Below, piece after piece: positions 26,675-35,979 of a DNA stretch of 64,000 nt. Within the stretch, counting starts at the first letter, position 1; each line of letters begins with the position of its first letter. The notes below the pieces were generated by a model, which worked only from the letters and a program-made list of their open reading frames with translations, ran no database searches and was not told the DNA's origin. Source of the DNA: an uncultured Thiothrix sp. (lineage in GTDB: Bacteria; Pseudomonadota; Gammaproteobacteria; Thiotrichales; Thiotrichaceae). The position numbers and the translations under genes are program-made. Location of the stretch: positions 1 to 64,000 of the forward strand of contig NZ_CALMZC010000014.1 of the NCBI RefSeq assembly GCF_937873765.1, in the 5' to 3' direction.

Positions 26675-28449
26675 TATTCCACTCCCCCTAAGTAAGCTTC
26701 CAAGACAGCCGGATCTTTTTGCACCTCTTCGGGTAAACCTTCTGCGATTTTCTCGCCGAACTCCATCACCACGACCCGATCCACTAAGCCCATGACAAAA
26801 TCCATATCGTGCTCAACCAGTAGAATCGCCATGCCTTCCGCTTTAAGCTTTTGCATTAACTCACCCAGTGCTTGCTTCTCGCGATAACGTAAACCAGCCG
26901 CTGGTTCGTCGAGCAGTAATAAGCAAGGATCAGAACAGAGCGCACGAGCAATTTCTAAAATACGTTGCTGGCCTAAAGCGAGGCTGCCAGCTTCCACATG
27001 CAAATAGTCACCTAAACCGACTCGGTTTAATTGGTAGGCTGCTTCAGCGAGTAAACTAGCTTCTTCGTGGCGTTCAGTATGTGCAGCAGCGGCAAACACA
27101 CCTTTAGAACCGCGCCTATGTGCACCAATCGCGACATTCTCTAGCACCGTCATGGTGGGGAGTAATTTCACATGCTGGAAGGTGCGGCTCATGCCCATGC
27201 CTGCAATTGCCCGTGAATTCATGCCCGTCACATTCTGCCCAAGGAAACGAATCTCCCCTGAGGTGGGGGTATCTACCCCCGAAATCTGATTAAACATCGT
27301 GCTTTTACCTGCGCCATTCGGGCCAATCAGTGCCAGAATTTCACCCGCATGCACGCTTAGATTCATTTTATTATTCGCAACTAGCCCCCCGAATTTACGG
27401 GTCACGTCTTTAGCATCCAGAATCACTTCACCCTTGTTGGGTAGTTCACGGCGTGCTAGAGCTTCAGCATTAGCATCAATCACTTTTGGCTGTTTTTTAA
27501 CAGGAACTAATTTAGTTAAAAACGACCAGATTCCATCGCGCGCATATTGCAGCATCAGAATCATCATGATGCCGAAGATAATGGTCTCAAAATTGCCGGA
27601 TTGGCCTAAGAGCTGTGGCAACCAATCTTGTAGCCATTGCTTGAGGATGGTGATGACACCAGCCCCCAGTAATGCTCCCCAAACACTGGCTGCACCGCCT
27701 ACAACGGCCATGAATAAATATTCAATCCCGCTATGTAAACCAAAGGGTGTGGGATTCACTAAGCGCTGCATATGCGCATACAGCCAGCCTGAAACACAGG
27801 CGAACAGGGCAGCGATTAAAAAGATCGTCATGCGTGAGCGTATGGTATTCACGCCCATTGCCTCCGCCATGACTCGTCCACCTTTCAGGGCGCGAATGGC
27901 GCGGCCTTCACGGGAGTCCAGAAGGTTGCTGGTAGCCAACATGGCAAGTAGCAAGAAGAACAGGATGAGATAGAAAATTTCCTGACCTTCATCTAAAGCC
28001 CAACCAAAAATCGAAATCGGTGGGATGCCCGATAAGCCAGTATGTCCGCCTAAAGTTTCCATCGTGCCAAATAGAAAGTAGAGGCTAATCCCCCAAGCAA
28101 TTGTGCCAAGGGGCAAATAGTGACCAGAAAGCCGCAGAGTGAGAGCACCCAAAATAAAGGCTACGCCCAGCGTAATTACAATGCCTGCAATCAGACCTAA
28201 CCACGGTGAAGCATTAAATTGGGTCGTTAAAACTGCCGTGGCATAAGCACCCAAGCCTACAAAAGCCGCTTGGCCGAAACTAGTTAAACCACCGACCCCT
28301 GTCAACAGCACTAAGCCCAAAGCCACTAAGGCATAGAGGCCAATATAGTTCATTAAAGTGATATGGAAAGCAGGTAGTACTAAGGGTGCTGCCACCGCTA
28401 ACACGAGGAAAATACCAACTAGCATCCGTGGAGAAAGTGCAAGTTTCAT
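26674..28449 (-). CDS. Fused LivM permease-LivG ATPase
   Basis: 591 residues. Residues 1 to about 320 form a LivM permease with roughly nine helices and '[17 protein letters not shown]'. After a linker rich in charged residues comes a LivG ATPase with Walker [10 protein letters not shown], an [14 protein letters not shown] signature and DEPAAGL. The fusion keeps both units intact, so one chain supplies two subunits of the importer. It overlaps livH by four bases (ATGA). Confidence 0.88.
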   Translation of the reverse strand: MKLALSPRMLVGIFLVLAVAAPLVLPAFHITLMNYIGLYALVALGLVLLTGVGGLTSFGQAAFVGLGAYATAVLTTQFNASPWLGLIAGIVITLGVAFILGALTLRLSGHYLPLGTIAWGISLYFLFGTMETLGGHTGLSGIPPISIFGWALDEGQEIFYLILFFLLLAMLATSNLLDSREGRAIRALKGGRVMAEAMGVNTIRSRMTIFLIAALFACVSGWLYAHMQRLVNPTPFGLHSGIEYLFMAVVGGAASVWGALLGAGVITILKQWLQDWLPQLLGQSGNFETIIFGIMMILMLQYARDGIWSFLTKLVPVKKQPKVIDANAEALARRELPNKGEVILDAKDVTRKFGGLVANNKMNLSVHAGEILALIGPNGAGKSTMFNQISGVDTPTSGEIRFLGQNVTGMNSRAIAGMGMSRTFQHVKLLPTMTVLENVAIGAHRRGSKGVFAAAAHTERHEEASLLAEAAYQLNRVGLGDYLHVEAGSLALGQQRILEIARALCSDPCLLLLDEPAAGLRYREKQALGELMQKLKAEGMAILLVEHDMDFVMGLVDRVVVMEFGEKIAEGLPEEVQKDPAVLEAYLGGVE

Positions 28450-29483
28450 TCTTCATCCTCCACATGCGTGCTTTTCAGTGAACGCCAGAGCAAGACTGGA
28501 ATAATCAGGGTAAACACAATCACTTCTTTATATTCACTGGCCCAGAAGGAAGAGAACGCTTCCAGCAAACCGACCAGTAAAGCACCTAGAGCTGCAAGTG
28601 GATAGCTGGCCAGACCACCAATAATCGCTGCAACGAAACCTTTCAGGCCAATTAGAAAGCCAGTGTCGTAGTAGATGGTGGTGATGGGGGCTATCAATAC
28701 GCCGGAGAAAGCGCCAATGAGCGTGGCGACTAAAAAGGTGATCTTGCCCGCTAAGGCTGGGCGAATCCCCATCAAGCGTGCACCGACTCGATTGATGGCA
28801 GTGGCACGTAAGGCTTTACCGTAAAGAGTGCGCTCAAAGAAGAAATACAAAGCAGCAATACAAGCTAACGAAGTGAAAACCACCACTAAAGTTTGCCCGG
28901 AAACGGTTAAAGCACCTAAGTCCAAACTAGCATCACTAAACGCAGGAGTGCGTTGGCCTTCTGCTCCAAAGAAGAGTAGACCTAAACCCACCATCGATAA
29001 ATGTAAAGCGACTGACAGAATCAACAGAATCAAGACTGAGGCATCCGCTAAAGGCTGATATACCAAGCGATACAGCATTGGCCCCATCGGTACGATCACT
29101 GCTAAGGTTAGAACCATTTGCACGAGCATGGGTAGTTTCGCCAAGGGCAATAAGAACAGAATAGCGAGCAGCATCAGCGGGTAGGCCAAATTCCATAATA
29201 AAGTTTTGATGAGTTTGTCATTACGCTTCATGCGTATTGCTTGAATCCCATCTAATAAGGAAACCGTAATACCTAAGACAACGAGTAACCAAATCGTAGC
29301 GGGAGCAGTACCTGTTTGCAGGGTAGCCATGGTCAAAGCGCCATAAGCGACAAATTCACCTTGAGGGATAAAGATAACTCGTGTCACAGCGAACACGAGT
29401 ACGAGGGCAAGCGCGAGTAGCGCATAAATTGCACCGTTGGTGATGCCATCTTGCCCGAGAATTAATGCTATCTGTAAATCCAC
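28446..29483 (-). CDS. livH: Liv-type ABC permease LivH
   Basis: 345 residues. LivH pattern '[37 protein letters not shown]' (read in pieces) at the N-terminus and '[23 protein letters not shown]' near the C-terminus; eight or nine helices. It is longer than the usual 290-310 residues because of an inserted segment at about 75-130. First gene of the minus-strand operon; RBS GGAGGAGG precedes ATG 29483. Confidence 0.87.
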   Translation of the reverse strand: MDLQIALILGQDGITNGAIYALLALALVLVFAVTRVIFIPQGEFVAYGALTMATLQTGTAPATIWLLVVLGITVSLLDGIQAIRMKRNDKLIKTLLWNLAYPLMLLAILFLLPLAKLPMLVQMVLTLAVIVPMGPMLYRLVYQPLADASVLILLILSVALHLSMVGLGLLFFGAEGQRTPAFSDASLDLGALTVSGQTLVVVFTSLACIAALYFFFERTLYGKALRATAINRVGARLMGIRPALAGKITFLVATLIGAFSGVLIAPITTIYYDTGFLIGLKGFVAAIIGGLASYPLAALGALLVGLLEAFSSFWASEYKEVIVFTLIIPVLLWRSLKSTHVEDEE

Positions 29484-29534
29484 CTAGACCTCCTCCTGTC
29501 GTATGGATTGCGTAGCGCAGTATTGAATGATTCG

Positions 29535-29588
29535 CAAACTAACAGTTAAAAACTAACTTGTCAAACAGTTGTTTTATTAATTAGTTTG
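29535..29588. promoter_or_regulatory. Divergent regulatory region with CAAACTAA/TTAGTTTG repeats
   Basis: CAAACTAA (29535-29542) and TTAGTTTG (29581-29588) are inverted arms. AACTAAC and TAGTT half-sites recur between and after them. They lie in the 246-bp AT-rich gap between livH (minus) and the TetR gene (plus), the expected place for TetR operators. No gene was seen in the gap. Confidence 0.5.
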
Positions 29589-29729
29589 TACTAATTTAGT
29601 TATTCCCTAGGGTGTTGCTACTAACGAGAGAACCACAGACTTGTGGTGCAAAGCTGCGCTTAGGTATGCTGTTAGGACGTTTGCGCTGAAGTAAAAAGCT
29701 TTAGTTGTCTAAACTGAGGATAAAACATC

Positions 29730-30656
29730 ATGAATCAGGCAGAAAACCAGCCTGTGTTAGCCATTGAGCAAGTCAATGCCGTTGAGGCTGAAATTTTACG
29801 TTTAGCCCGTGAGTGGCCTGAATTAGGCCAAGCAGCGGTGGCAACCCGTCTGCAACGGGCGGGCTTACAAATTTCGGCTTCGGGCGTGCGTTATATTTGG
29901 CAAAAATATGGCTTAGAAACGGCCGTGAAACGCTTACAAGCTTTGGCTGCAGAAAATGATGGCTGTTTAGAAAACCTGACTTTAAATCAACGCCGTTATT
30001 TAGAACGTGGCTTATTGAGCACCCGCTTAGCTCAAGGTGAGCAGGCGGATGATGAGCTGGCTAATCTACCTGAAGCTGAGTTGGAGCCTTTAGATCGACA
30101 GCGGATTATTCTGAATGCAGCGGCTGAACTGTTTTCGACCCAAGGTTTTGATCGCACGACTATTCGAGATATTGCTAGCCAAGCCGGTTTATTGCCGGGG
30201 TCGGTTTATCATTATTTCTCTTCCAAAGAAGAACTCTATATGGCAGTGCACCAAGAGGGTTTCCGCTCAGTTATGCTACAAATGCGAATCGCTACGAATG
30301 AAGTGAGTGATCCTTGGGAGCGTTTAAAGCGTGCTTTCACGGTGCATATTAATAGCATGGTGGGTGGTTCTGCGATTGATCGATTAACTGGGCATAGCCT
30401 TGCACTGACTGGACATCCCCGCTTATTGGATATGATTCGTGCCGATCGCGATGCTTATGAAGATGTCATAAAAGCGCTGATCGTTCAGTTACCGCTAAAG
30501 CCTGCAGTAAATCGTACTTTATTACGTTTGCAGCTTTTGGGGGCGATGAACTGGGTCTATGTTTGGTATCACGAAGGTAAACTCAGTCCTGAGCAAATTG
30601 CTGAGCAGATGATTGATATGCTGCGTTTAGGAGTGGAAAGCACGGCGGCGCATTAG
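29730..30656 (+). CDS. TetR-family regulator with extra N-terminal transposase-like HTH
   Basis: 308 residues, longer than the usual 190-220. Residues about 122-170 are a normal TetR DNA-binding domain (ILNAAAELFSTQGFDRTTIRDIASQAGL...VYHYFSSKEELY). Residues about 14-70 form a second helix-turn-helix of the integrase/IS-transposase N-terminal type: 'ELGQAAVATRLQRAGLQISASGV' then 'YIWQKYGL'. A charged linker joins them. It is transcribed away from the Liv/ligase operon and probably represses it until an aromatic acyl-CoA or acid is bound. ATG 29730 follows GAGGATAA. Confidence 0.82.
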   Translation: MNQAENQPVLAIEQVNAVEAEILRLAREWPELGQAAVATRLQRAGLQISASGVRYIWQKYGLETAVKRLQALAAENDGCLENLTLNQRRYLERGLLSTRLAQGEQADDELANLPEAELEPLDRQRIILNAAAELFSTQGFDRTTIRDIASQAGLLPGSVYHYFSSKEELYMAVHQEGFRSVMLQMRIATNEVSDPWERLKRAFTVHINSMVGGSAIDRLTGHSLALTGHPRLLDMIRADRDAYEDVIKALIVQLPLKPAVNRTLLRLQLLGAMNWVYVWYHEGKLSPEQIAEQMIDMLRLGVESTAAH

Positions 30657-30788
30657 CTTAGCACAACATCGTTTTGCCCTAAGATTCAGACTAAAGTCCT
30701 ATACAAAATCCGCCTATAGTCCGTTGTGGCAGTTCCTCTAGTTTTTAGACAATAACTAAAGATGATTACTCTACTAAGGACAATTGAT

Positions 30789-31493
30789 ATGAATAACGGA
30801 TTAGATACGATTAAACCCGGTTTGCTGATGGTGCTGCTGGGTCTGCTCTTCGGGGTCGGAATGGGCATTGTGTTTGGCATTAATGAGCGGTTTTTAAGGC
30901 GCATTGGCTCAGATTTACATGATGGCCCGGCGCAATTGCTCAGTGTGGCGCTATTACGTCTAGATGGGGTCAAACCTGCTAAAGCTACTAATAACGAGCA
31001 GCAAAATCTTAAAACTATCCACCGTGCTTTAAATGATGCTTTGCGTGATATTCGCTATTTATGTCATGGCTTAATTTTACCTGAACTGGACAAGCTCAGT
31101 CTGCGTGAAGCTTTAATGAAAGCTATTAATACCCATCAACAAATTTCTCCCACTAAAATCGAATATATTTTTGACGACTATTTACCTAAGCAGCTAGATA
31201 AGCCGATTAAAACCAGTCTCTATCGTTTAGTCCAAGAAGGCTTAAATAATGCGTATCGACATGCGCCAAATAGTTGTCGTTTGGTAAGGGTAAAATGCAG
31301 CTCTCAAGGCAGCTTATTAGTTAGTGTGCAAGACTCTGGCCCGGGTTTTGATCTAGCTCAAGTTGACCATTCGCAGTTGGGTTTAGCCGGTTTGCGCGAG
31401 CGGATTGAAAGTATTGGCGGTACTTTTACCATTCATAGTTCTGTAGAACAAGGCACGCTGCTAATGGCCTGCTTTCAACTCACAAAGTATTAG
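30789..31493 (+). CDS. Small NarX-type sensor histidine kinase
   Basis: 234 residues from ATG 30789 (AAGGACA upstream); ATG 30762 is an alternative. One N-terminal helix (about 10-32) leads directly into HisKA_3 with RIGSDLHDGPAQLLS (phospho-His) and a HATPase with 'VQEGLNNAYRHA' and 'DSGPGFD'. No periplasmic sensor domain is present, so the signal must come through the membrane or a partner. The LuxR regulator gene follows nine bases later. Confidence 0.85.
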   Translation: MNNGLDTIKPGLLMVLLGLLFGVGMGIVFGINERFLRRIGSDLHDGPAQLLSVALLRLDGVKPAKATNNEQQNLKTIHRALNDALRDIRYLCHGLILPELDKLSLREALMKAINTHQQISPTKIEYIFDDYLPKQLDKPIKTSLYRLVQEGLNNAYRHAPNSCRLVRVKCSSQGSLLVSVQDSGPGFDLAQVDHSQLGLAGLRERIESIGGTFTIHSSVEQGTLLMACFQLTKY

Positions 31494-31502
31494 AGGCTAG
31501 GG

Positions 31503-32141
31503 ATGGAAACAGTCATCCAAATTGCGATTGTCGATGATCACCCAATGTTTCGGGACGGTGTTGTTTATACCGTGAATCAAGCCGTGGGGATGACTGTTGT
31601 CGGTGAGGGGGCAAGTGCACAGGATGCCCTTAAGCTAGCGGGGGAGCTATTGCCAGATATTTTATTACTCGATTTGGATATGCCCGGTCAAGGTTTAGAG
31701 GCGCTAAAACAGATTAGTGCTAACTATCCAGTGATTAAGTTAGTGGTGCTGACAGCTTCCGATCAAGGTGATGATATTTTAGAAGCTTTAGATAATGGCG
31801 CACGCGGTTATATTCTCAAGGGCATTAGCGGTTCGGACTTAATTCAAGTGCTTAGAGATATACAACTTGGCCTATCCTATGTGCCACCCAGTTTAGCAGC
31901 GCGGTTATTAGCGAGTAATCGGCAAGAACCTAGTAGCCCAGTACCACATACCGAGCTAACCAAGCGTGAAGAGCAGATTTTGACTCTAGTCGCAGAAGGG
32001 CATAGCAATAAAGAAATCGGGCAAAAACTCTTTATTGCTGAAAAAACGGTGAAGCACTATATGACGAATATCTTGCAAAAATTGCAAGTGCGTAATCGTG
32101 TCGAAGCGGTACTAAGACATAAAGAATGGCAGGTCAAATAG
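31503..32141 (+). CDS. LuxR/NarL-type response regulator
   Basis: 212 residues. Receiver domain with VDDHPMF and phospho-acceptor Asp in LLLDLDMPG; C-terminal LuxR HTH 'LTKREEQILTLVAEGHSNKEIGQKLFIAEKTVKHYMTNIL' (read in pieces). It pairs with the kinase before it. Such kinase-LuxR pairs (ExaDE, PedS2/PedR2, AgmR/ErbR) control PQQ alcohol dehydrogenases in pseudomonads. The PQQ genes start 1.9 kb downstream, so it is the best local candidate to bind the CCAACC repeats. That link is inference. Confidence 0.85.
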   Translation: METVIQIAIVDDHPMFRDGVVYTVNQAVGMTVVGEGASAQDALKLAGELLPDILLLDLDMPGQGLEALKQISANYPVIKLVVLTASDQGDDILEALDNGARGYILKGISGSDLIQVLRDIQLGLSYVPPSLAARLLASNRQEPSSPVPHTELTKREEQILTLVAEGHSNKEIGQKLFIAEKTVKHYMTNILQKLQVRNRVEAVLRHKEWQVK

Positions 32142-32145
32142 CCAG

Positions 32146-32172
32146 CTAGCCAAGTTGGTGTGACTTGGCTAG
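32146..32172. terminator. Stem-loop after the response-regulator gene
   Basis: CTAGCCAAGT-ttggtgtg-ACTTGGCTAG region: a 10-bp perfect stem with a 7-base loop between convergent genes. Confidence 0.65.
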
Positions 32173-32187
32173 AGCATAAAAATTCAG

Positions 32188-32568
32188 TTACTTGGCTTGA
32201 TTAGCCTGCCACTCACTAATCACTTCCTGCGCTGCCCGAAACGCCTCTTGGGTCGCAGGAACACCGCAATAAACCGCTGAGTGCAGCAGTACTTCGCGAA
32301 TTTCCTCGACGCTACAGCCATTAGTCAAAGCACCGCGCACATGACCTTTTAATTCAGTAGTGCATTTCAGGGCAGTGAGCATGGCAATAGTCACTAAAGA
32401 GCGGGTTTGGCGTGGTAAACCTTGACGTTGCCAGACCGAACCCCAAGCATGAGTGTTAATCCAGTCTTGTAAAGGCGCATTGAATTCATTGGTATTGTTT
32501 AAAGCACGCTCTATAAAAGCAGCACCCATCACTTCAGTACGTGTTTGTAAACCTTGCTCAGCACTCAT
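32188..32568 (-). CDS. pcaC: 4-carboxymuconolactone decarboxylase-like protein (PcaC/CMD family)
   Basis: 126 residues from ATG 32568. The PcaC pattern is strong: 'HAWGSVWQRQGLPRQTRSLVTIAMLTAL', then 'EIREVLLHSAVYCGVPATQEAF' (read in pieces). PcaC decarboxylates 4-carboxymuconolactone to 3-oxoadipate enol-lactone in the protocatechuate branch, which would feed the PcaF-like thiolase. The other pca ring-cleavage genes are not in the window, so the assignment rests on sequence. It follows the CoA-transferase gene on the same strand. Confidence 0.72.
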   Translation of the reverse strand: MSAEQGLQTRTEVMGAAFIERALNNTNEFNAPLQDWINTHAWGSVWQRQGLPRQTRSLVTIAMLTALKCTTELKGHVRGALTNGCSVEEIREVLLHSAVYCGVPATQEAFRAAQEVISEWQANQAK

Positions 32569-32623
32569 CAAGAAGACTCCAACGCTTAAAAAGCCCTAGT
32601 TTAAAACGAGCGATAGCTTTTAT

Positions 32624-33778
32624 TTAAATTTTCTGTTTCAAGGAAGCTAATACTTCAGCGGTGTGCTCACCAATCGCTGGTAGGTCAGGATTGATAGGTA
32701 ACAGCGGTTTACCATCCACTTCAAATGGCAAACCTGGTGCACGATAGGCTTGACCGGTTTCACCATCGACTGAAGTGATTAAACCATTCGGGCGATTTAC
32801 ATGCGGATCAGCATACATTTCCACAGGACGGGACACAGGGCCAAACGGAATACCTTGCTGCTCTAAAATCGGCGTGAGGTCTGCATAATTAAAGGTAGCA
32901 ACGGCGGCTTCTACAAGGGGAATCGTCCATTCGCGGTTATTGATTTGCTCCATGCGTGTTTGCAAGCGCGGATCAGTCAGTAACTGTTCTAAGCCTAACA
33001 GCCGACAAACGATTTCCCAATGGCCGCCTGTGATCGCACCAATGAAAATCGAGCGTCCATCTTGAGTGGTGAAAATGTCATAAATCGGCCATGAAAATTC
33101 ACGGTTGGGCATAGGAGGGGATTCAGTGCCCTCTAAATCAAATTGCACCATGTGCTGCATGACTAGCAATAAGCAGCTTTCAAATAAACCGGTACGGATT
33201 TGATGACCTTGCCCATCTTGTTGGCGTTTGAATAGGGCGGCTAACACGGCAAAAGCAGTGAACAAACCGCCAGTAATGTCCACAGTTGATGAGCCAATGC
33301 GCAGTGGACGACCTTTAGGCCCAGTCATATAAGCCATACCCGTCATCATTTGCACTACTTCATCCATTGCTGTGCGATTCTCATAAGGTCCCTTCAGGAA
33401 ACCTTTGCAGGAGGCAATAATCAGCGCCGGATATTTAGCTTGTAGTTGTTCTGGTGATAAGCCGATCTTGTCCATCGAACCATCACGGAAGTTTTCGAGG
33501 AAAACGTCAGCGGTACTCATAATTTCATGTAAAGCCGCTAAACCCTCAGGGGTTTTAGTGTCTAAAGCCACCGATTTTTTACCGCGATTGAAACTAGGGA
33601 AAAAGCCACGCCCCATGCCCGTCAGTAAGCGGGTTTTGTCACCATCGGGCGGCTCGATTTTGATGACTTCAGCACCTAAGGTAGCTAAGAAAAATCCAGC
33701 CGAAGGCCCCATAATCATGTGACTAATTTCTACGACGCGAATACCAGCTAAGGGTTGGTAAGTTTGTACTGAACTCAT
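32624..33778 (-). CDS. Family III (CaiB/BaiF) CoA-transferase
   Basis: 384 residues, RBS GGAGGA. Family motifs are 'GIRVVEISHMIMGPSAGFFLATLGAEVIKIEPP' (read in pieces), 'FNRGKKSVALDTKTPEG' and the catalytic Asp in TAMDEVVQ. It moves CoA between carboxylic acids without ATP. In this setting it may activate an aromatic or dicarboxylic acid, but the substrate is not readable. It diverges from the pqq promoter region. Confidence 0.83.
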   Translation of the reverse strand: MSSVQTYQPLAGIRVVEISHMIMGPSAGFFLATLGAEVIKIEPPDGDKTRLLTGMGRGFFPSFNRGKKSVALDTKTPEGLAALHEIMSTADVFLENFRDGSMDKIGLSPEQLQAKYPALIIASCKGFLKGPYENRTAMDEVVQMMTGMAYMTGPKGRPLRIGSSTVDITGGLFTAFAVLAALFKRQQDGQGHQIRTGLFESCLLLVMQHMVQFDLEGTESPPMPNREFSWPIYDIFTTQDGRSIFIGAITGGHWEIVCRLLGLEQLLTDPRLQTRMEQINNREWTIPLVEAAVATFNYADLTPILEQQGIPFGPVSRPVEMYADPHVNRPNGLITSVDGETGQAYRAPGLPFEVDGKPLLPINPDLPAIGEHTAEVLASLKQKI

Positions 33779-33952
33779 CTTGGTTCCTCCTGTGCTAGAT
33801 GCAGCTTAACATTGGCTCAGGTGTTTTAGAATTTTAAGTGCATAAACGCCTACAGGAATTGATACATCTTGTCGGCATATTTTTTAAGTGGAAAGATGCA
33901 GTTAGGCGGCTCTTATTACCTTTGATTAAGCAACTGCTCAACTTAAAATTTC

Positions 33953-33984
33953 CCAACCTTTCACCAACCTAGCTTGTTTATAGT
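33953..33984 (+). promoter_or_regulatory. PQQ-regulon direct repeat and -10 box before pqqA1
   Basis: CCAACC (33953-33958) and CCAACC (33964-33969) have an 11-bp period. Nine bases later comes TATAGT (33979-33984). The repeat occupies the -35 position, with no good TTGACA, as for an activator-dependent promoter. The same layout occurs before pqqC and the PQQ dehydrogenase gene. Confidence 0.7.
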
Positions 33985-34016
33985 AGAGCATCCAAACAAC
34001 CGACGAGGAGATTCTG

Positions 34017-34097
34017 ATGAAAAAGTCATGGACTAAGCCATCTTTCAAAGATATGCGTTATGGGTTTGAAATCAACCTGTATATTCTGAATCGCTAA
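34017..34097 (+). CDS. pqqA: PQQ precursor peptide PqqA, copy 1
   Basis: 26-residue peptide with the conserved Glu18-x3-Tyr22 pair (FEINLYI), whose side chains are cross-linked by PqqE and become PQQ. RBS GAGGAG precedes ATG 34017. It was found by reading the sequence because it is too short for ordinary ORF finding. The copy at 34160 differs at three residues: Asp12/Asn, Ile23/Val and Leu24/Met. Confidence 0.93.
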   Translation: MKKSWTKPSFKDMRYGFEINLYILNR

Positions 34098-34159
34098 GCC
34101 TAAGCTTCCTTAGCGGCTAGTCATTTGCAAAACATTTATTCTGTTTAGAGGAGAGCATC

Positions 34160-34240
34160 ATGAAAAAATCTTGGACAAAACCATCTTTTAAAAATATGCG
34201 TTATGGATTTGAAATCAATCTGTATGTAATGAATCGCTAA
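34160..34240 (+). CDS. pqqA: PQQ precursor peptide PqqA, copy 2
   Basis: 26 residues with the same Glu18-x3-Tyr22 pair. It has its own RBS (GAGGAGAG) and lies 62 bases after copy 1. Against copy 1 there are seven silent changes and three mild amino-acid changes, so both copies look selected and functional. pqqB starts four bases after its stop. Confidence 0.93.
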   Translation: MKKSWTKPSFKNMRYGFEINLYVMNR

Positions 34241-34244
34241 GCGA

Positions 34245-35162
34245 TTGTACGCCCTAGTGCTGGGTTCTGCTGCGGGCGGTGGATTTCCGCAGTGGAACTG
34301 TAATTGTCCAATGTGTGCAGGGGTGCGTAATGGCACAGTCCTAGCCCATGCACGCACGCAATCATCGATTGCGATTTCCACCGATAAAATTCACTGGCTC
34401 TTAGTGAACGCGTCTCCCGATATTCGTACCCAAGTCAATACCCTGCATCAATACCTACAACCGGCACGTGCTTTGCGTGATACAGGCATTAGTGCGGTAT
34501 TACTTGCGGATAGCCAAATTGACCATACCACGGGTCTATTAATTCTGCGTGAAAGCAAGCAGCCCTTGGAGTTGTATTGTACTAATAGTGTTTACGAAGA
34601 TTTAACGACTGGCTTTCCGGTATTGAATATGCTCTCGTATTATTGTGGGGTGAATCGACATGTTTTACCGTTGGATGGTTCGGCCTTAAGTATTCCTAAG
34701 CTCGAAAATCTACGTATCACACCTGTGCCACTTCACAGTAAAGCTCCACCCTATTCACCACACCGCAATCATCCTAGCGAGGATGATAATCTTGGCTTTT
34801 GGTTTGAGGATACACAAAGTGGTGGTAAATTATTCTATGCTCCCGGTTTAGGTGAAATTGAAGCGCATTTGCGCCCTTATTTTGAAAATGCTGATTGTGT
34901 ATTAGTCGATGGTACCTGCTGGACGGATGACGAAATGTCGCGGCGTCAAGTTGGCTATAAGCTTGCACGTGAAATGGGACATTTATCACAATCGGGTGAG
35001 GGTGGCATGATTGAATGGCTCGCGAATTTCCCCGATACCCGCAAGATTCTTATCCATATTAATAATACTAATCCAATTTTAGATGAAAACTCCGCAGAAC
35101 GTGCAGAGCTGACGGCGGCTGGGATTGAAATGTCGTTTGATGGGATGCTTTTAGAGCTGTAA
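34245..35162 (+). CDS. pqqB: PqqB, metallo-beta-lactamase-fold PQQ biosynthesis protein
   Basis: 305 residues from TTG 34245, the only start that gives the family N-terminus ([20 protein letters not shown]). A CxCxxC-type zinc site (NCNCPMC) and 'ASPDIRTQ', '[15 protein letters not shown]' are PqqB hallmarks. It is now thought to hydroxylate the cross-linked PqqA tyrosine. Overlapping operon position after pqqA2; a terminator follows. Confidence 0.92.
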   Translation: MYALVLGSAAGGGFPQWNCNCPMCAGVRNGTVLAHARTQSSIAISTDKIHWLLVNASPDIRTQVNTLHQYLQPARALRDTGISAVLLADSQIDHTTGLLILRESKQPLELYCTNSVYEDLTTGFPVLNMLSYYCGVNRHVLPLDGSALSIPKLENLRITPVPLHSKAPPYSPHRNHPSEDDNLGFWFEDTQSGGKLFYAPGLGEIEAHLRPYFENADCVLVDGTCWTDDEMSRRQVGYKLAREMGHLSQSGEGGMIEWLANFPDTRKILIHINNTNPILDENSAERAELTAAGIEMSFDGMLLEL

Positions 35163-35164
35163 GT

Positions 35165-35193
35165 AAGCCATTATACATTGTCAATAATGGCTT
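35165..35193. terminator. Terminator after pqqB
   Basis: AAGCCATTAT and ATAATGGCTT form a 10-bp perfect stem with a 9-base loop, followed by a T-rich run (ATTTTTTATT). It separates pqqAAB from the convergent RDD gene. Confidence 0.8.
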
Positions 35194-35202
35194 AAGTATT
35201 TT

Positions 35203-35673
35203 TTATTTATTCTTGTAACATACTTGTGTGCTAGTCCATTTGTCATGCCAGCCATGACTGTTTTTACCCAAAAATGAAAATGGCTCGAAGGGTATTGCAC
35301 GGGCGAGTGAGCGTAAGAAAATCTGCTTAAAAGTCGGCTTAGAACCATCCATACTTACTACATAAGTCTTGGTTAGTAATTTGCCTAGGCTACGACTAGT
35401 GTAATATTCCATAGGTGCGTAGTATAAAACCATAATTTCTATTGCAAATGACCAGCCACCCACAGTATGGTCAATAAATGCCAATACATCTACTTGAGTC
35501 AAATAGCCTAGAATACTGATTAAGAAGCTAAGTGCAAACACTAAAATATAGTAAGCCAGTGTATCTATTAATAAATTTGTAAAGCGTCGGCTTTTATCAG
35601 CAGGAGTCAGACCAGTCTGAGTAGCATTCAAAGTTAGGTCTTGAATATGACTTTTGGGTGGGGCATAGCTCAT
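35203..35673 (-). CDS. RDD-family membrane protein
   Basis: 156 residues. 'RRFTNLLIDTLAYYILVFALSFL' carries the R..D..D-type motif at the first helix; two further hydrophobic segments and 'TSRSLGKLLTKTYVVSMDG' followed by 'FLRSLARAIPFEPFSFL' are typical of RDD proteins. Function unknown; some relatives are Na+ or Li+/H+ transporters. It sits alone between pqqB and the ribose operon. Confidence 0.8.
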   Translation of the reverse strand: MSYAPPKSHIQDLTLNATQTGLTPADKSRRFTNLLIDTLAYYILVFALSFLISILGYLTQVDVLAFIDHTVGGWSFAIEIMVLYYAPMEYYTSRSLGKLLTKTYVVSMDGSKPTFKQIFLRSLARAIPFEPFSFLGKNSHGWHDKWTSTQVCYKNK

Positions 35674-35895
35674 AGGTCAAGTAAGAATCTTATGAAGCTG
35701 CTTAGGCTCGCAGGGTATAAATGTGTAAGTTTTGACCGCTACAAATCCCACGTGCTTCATGCTTAAGCATCCTTGTTTTTCTGGCTGATGGAATCAGCAG
35801 ATCAGTCAGTATGTACCGATACAAACTCCAAGTTTTTTATAAATTATTTCAGAGGAATTAATCGGTTTTATCTTTTGTAATTTGGGTCTATTTTG

Positions 35896-35927
35896 CGAAA
35901 AAAACGTTTGCGCAAACGTTTTTTTCG
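35896..35927. promoter_or_regulatory. rbsO: 32-bp perfect palindrome, LacI-type operator before rbsB
   Basis: CGAAAAAAACGTTTGC and its exact complement GCAAACGTTTTTTTCG meet at a central CG. The core ACGTTTGCGCAAACGT has the shape of LacI/GalR-family operators. It ends 52 bp before rbsB, and the operon's own LacI-type regulator is the obvious binder. The rest of the 306-base gap (35674-35979) holds only a small palindrome (35759-35770) and a GCTGAT/ATCAGC repeat (35784-35798). Confidence 0.75.
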
Positions 35928-35979
35928 AGTAATCTGTAAAAAGTGCAAGAAAATCAATTGTCATCTGGAGGAGATCAAT

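Noticed and set aside
35896-35927. The 32-bp palindrome as a transcription terminator.
   Set aside because: It lies upstream of rbsB, far from the end of a plus-strand gene, and its core matches a LacI-type operator.
35893-35979. A longer N-terminus for the ribose-binding protein starting at 35893.
   Set aside because: It would run through the palindromic operator, is very Lys/Arg-rich and lies before a clear RBS and signal peptide at 35980.
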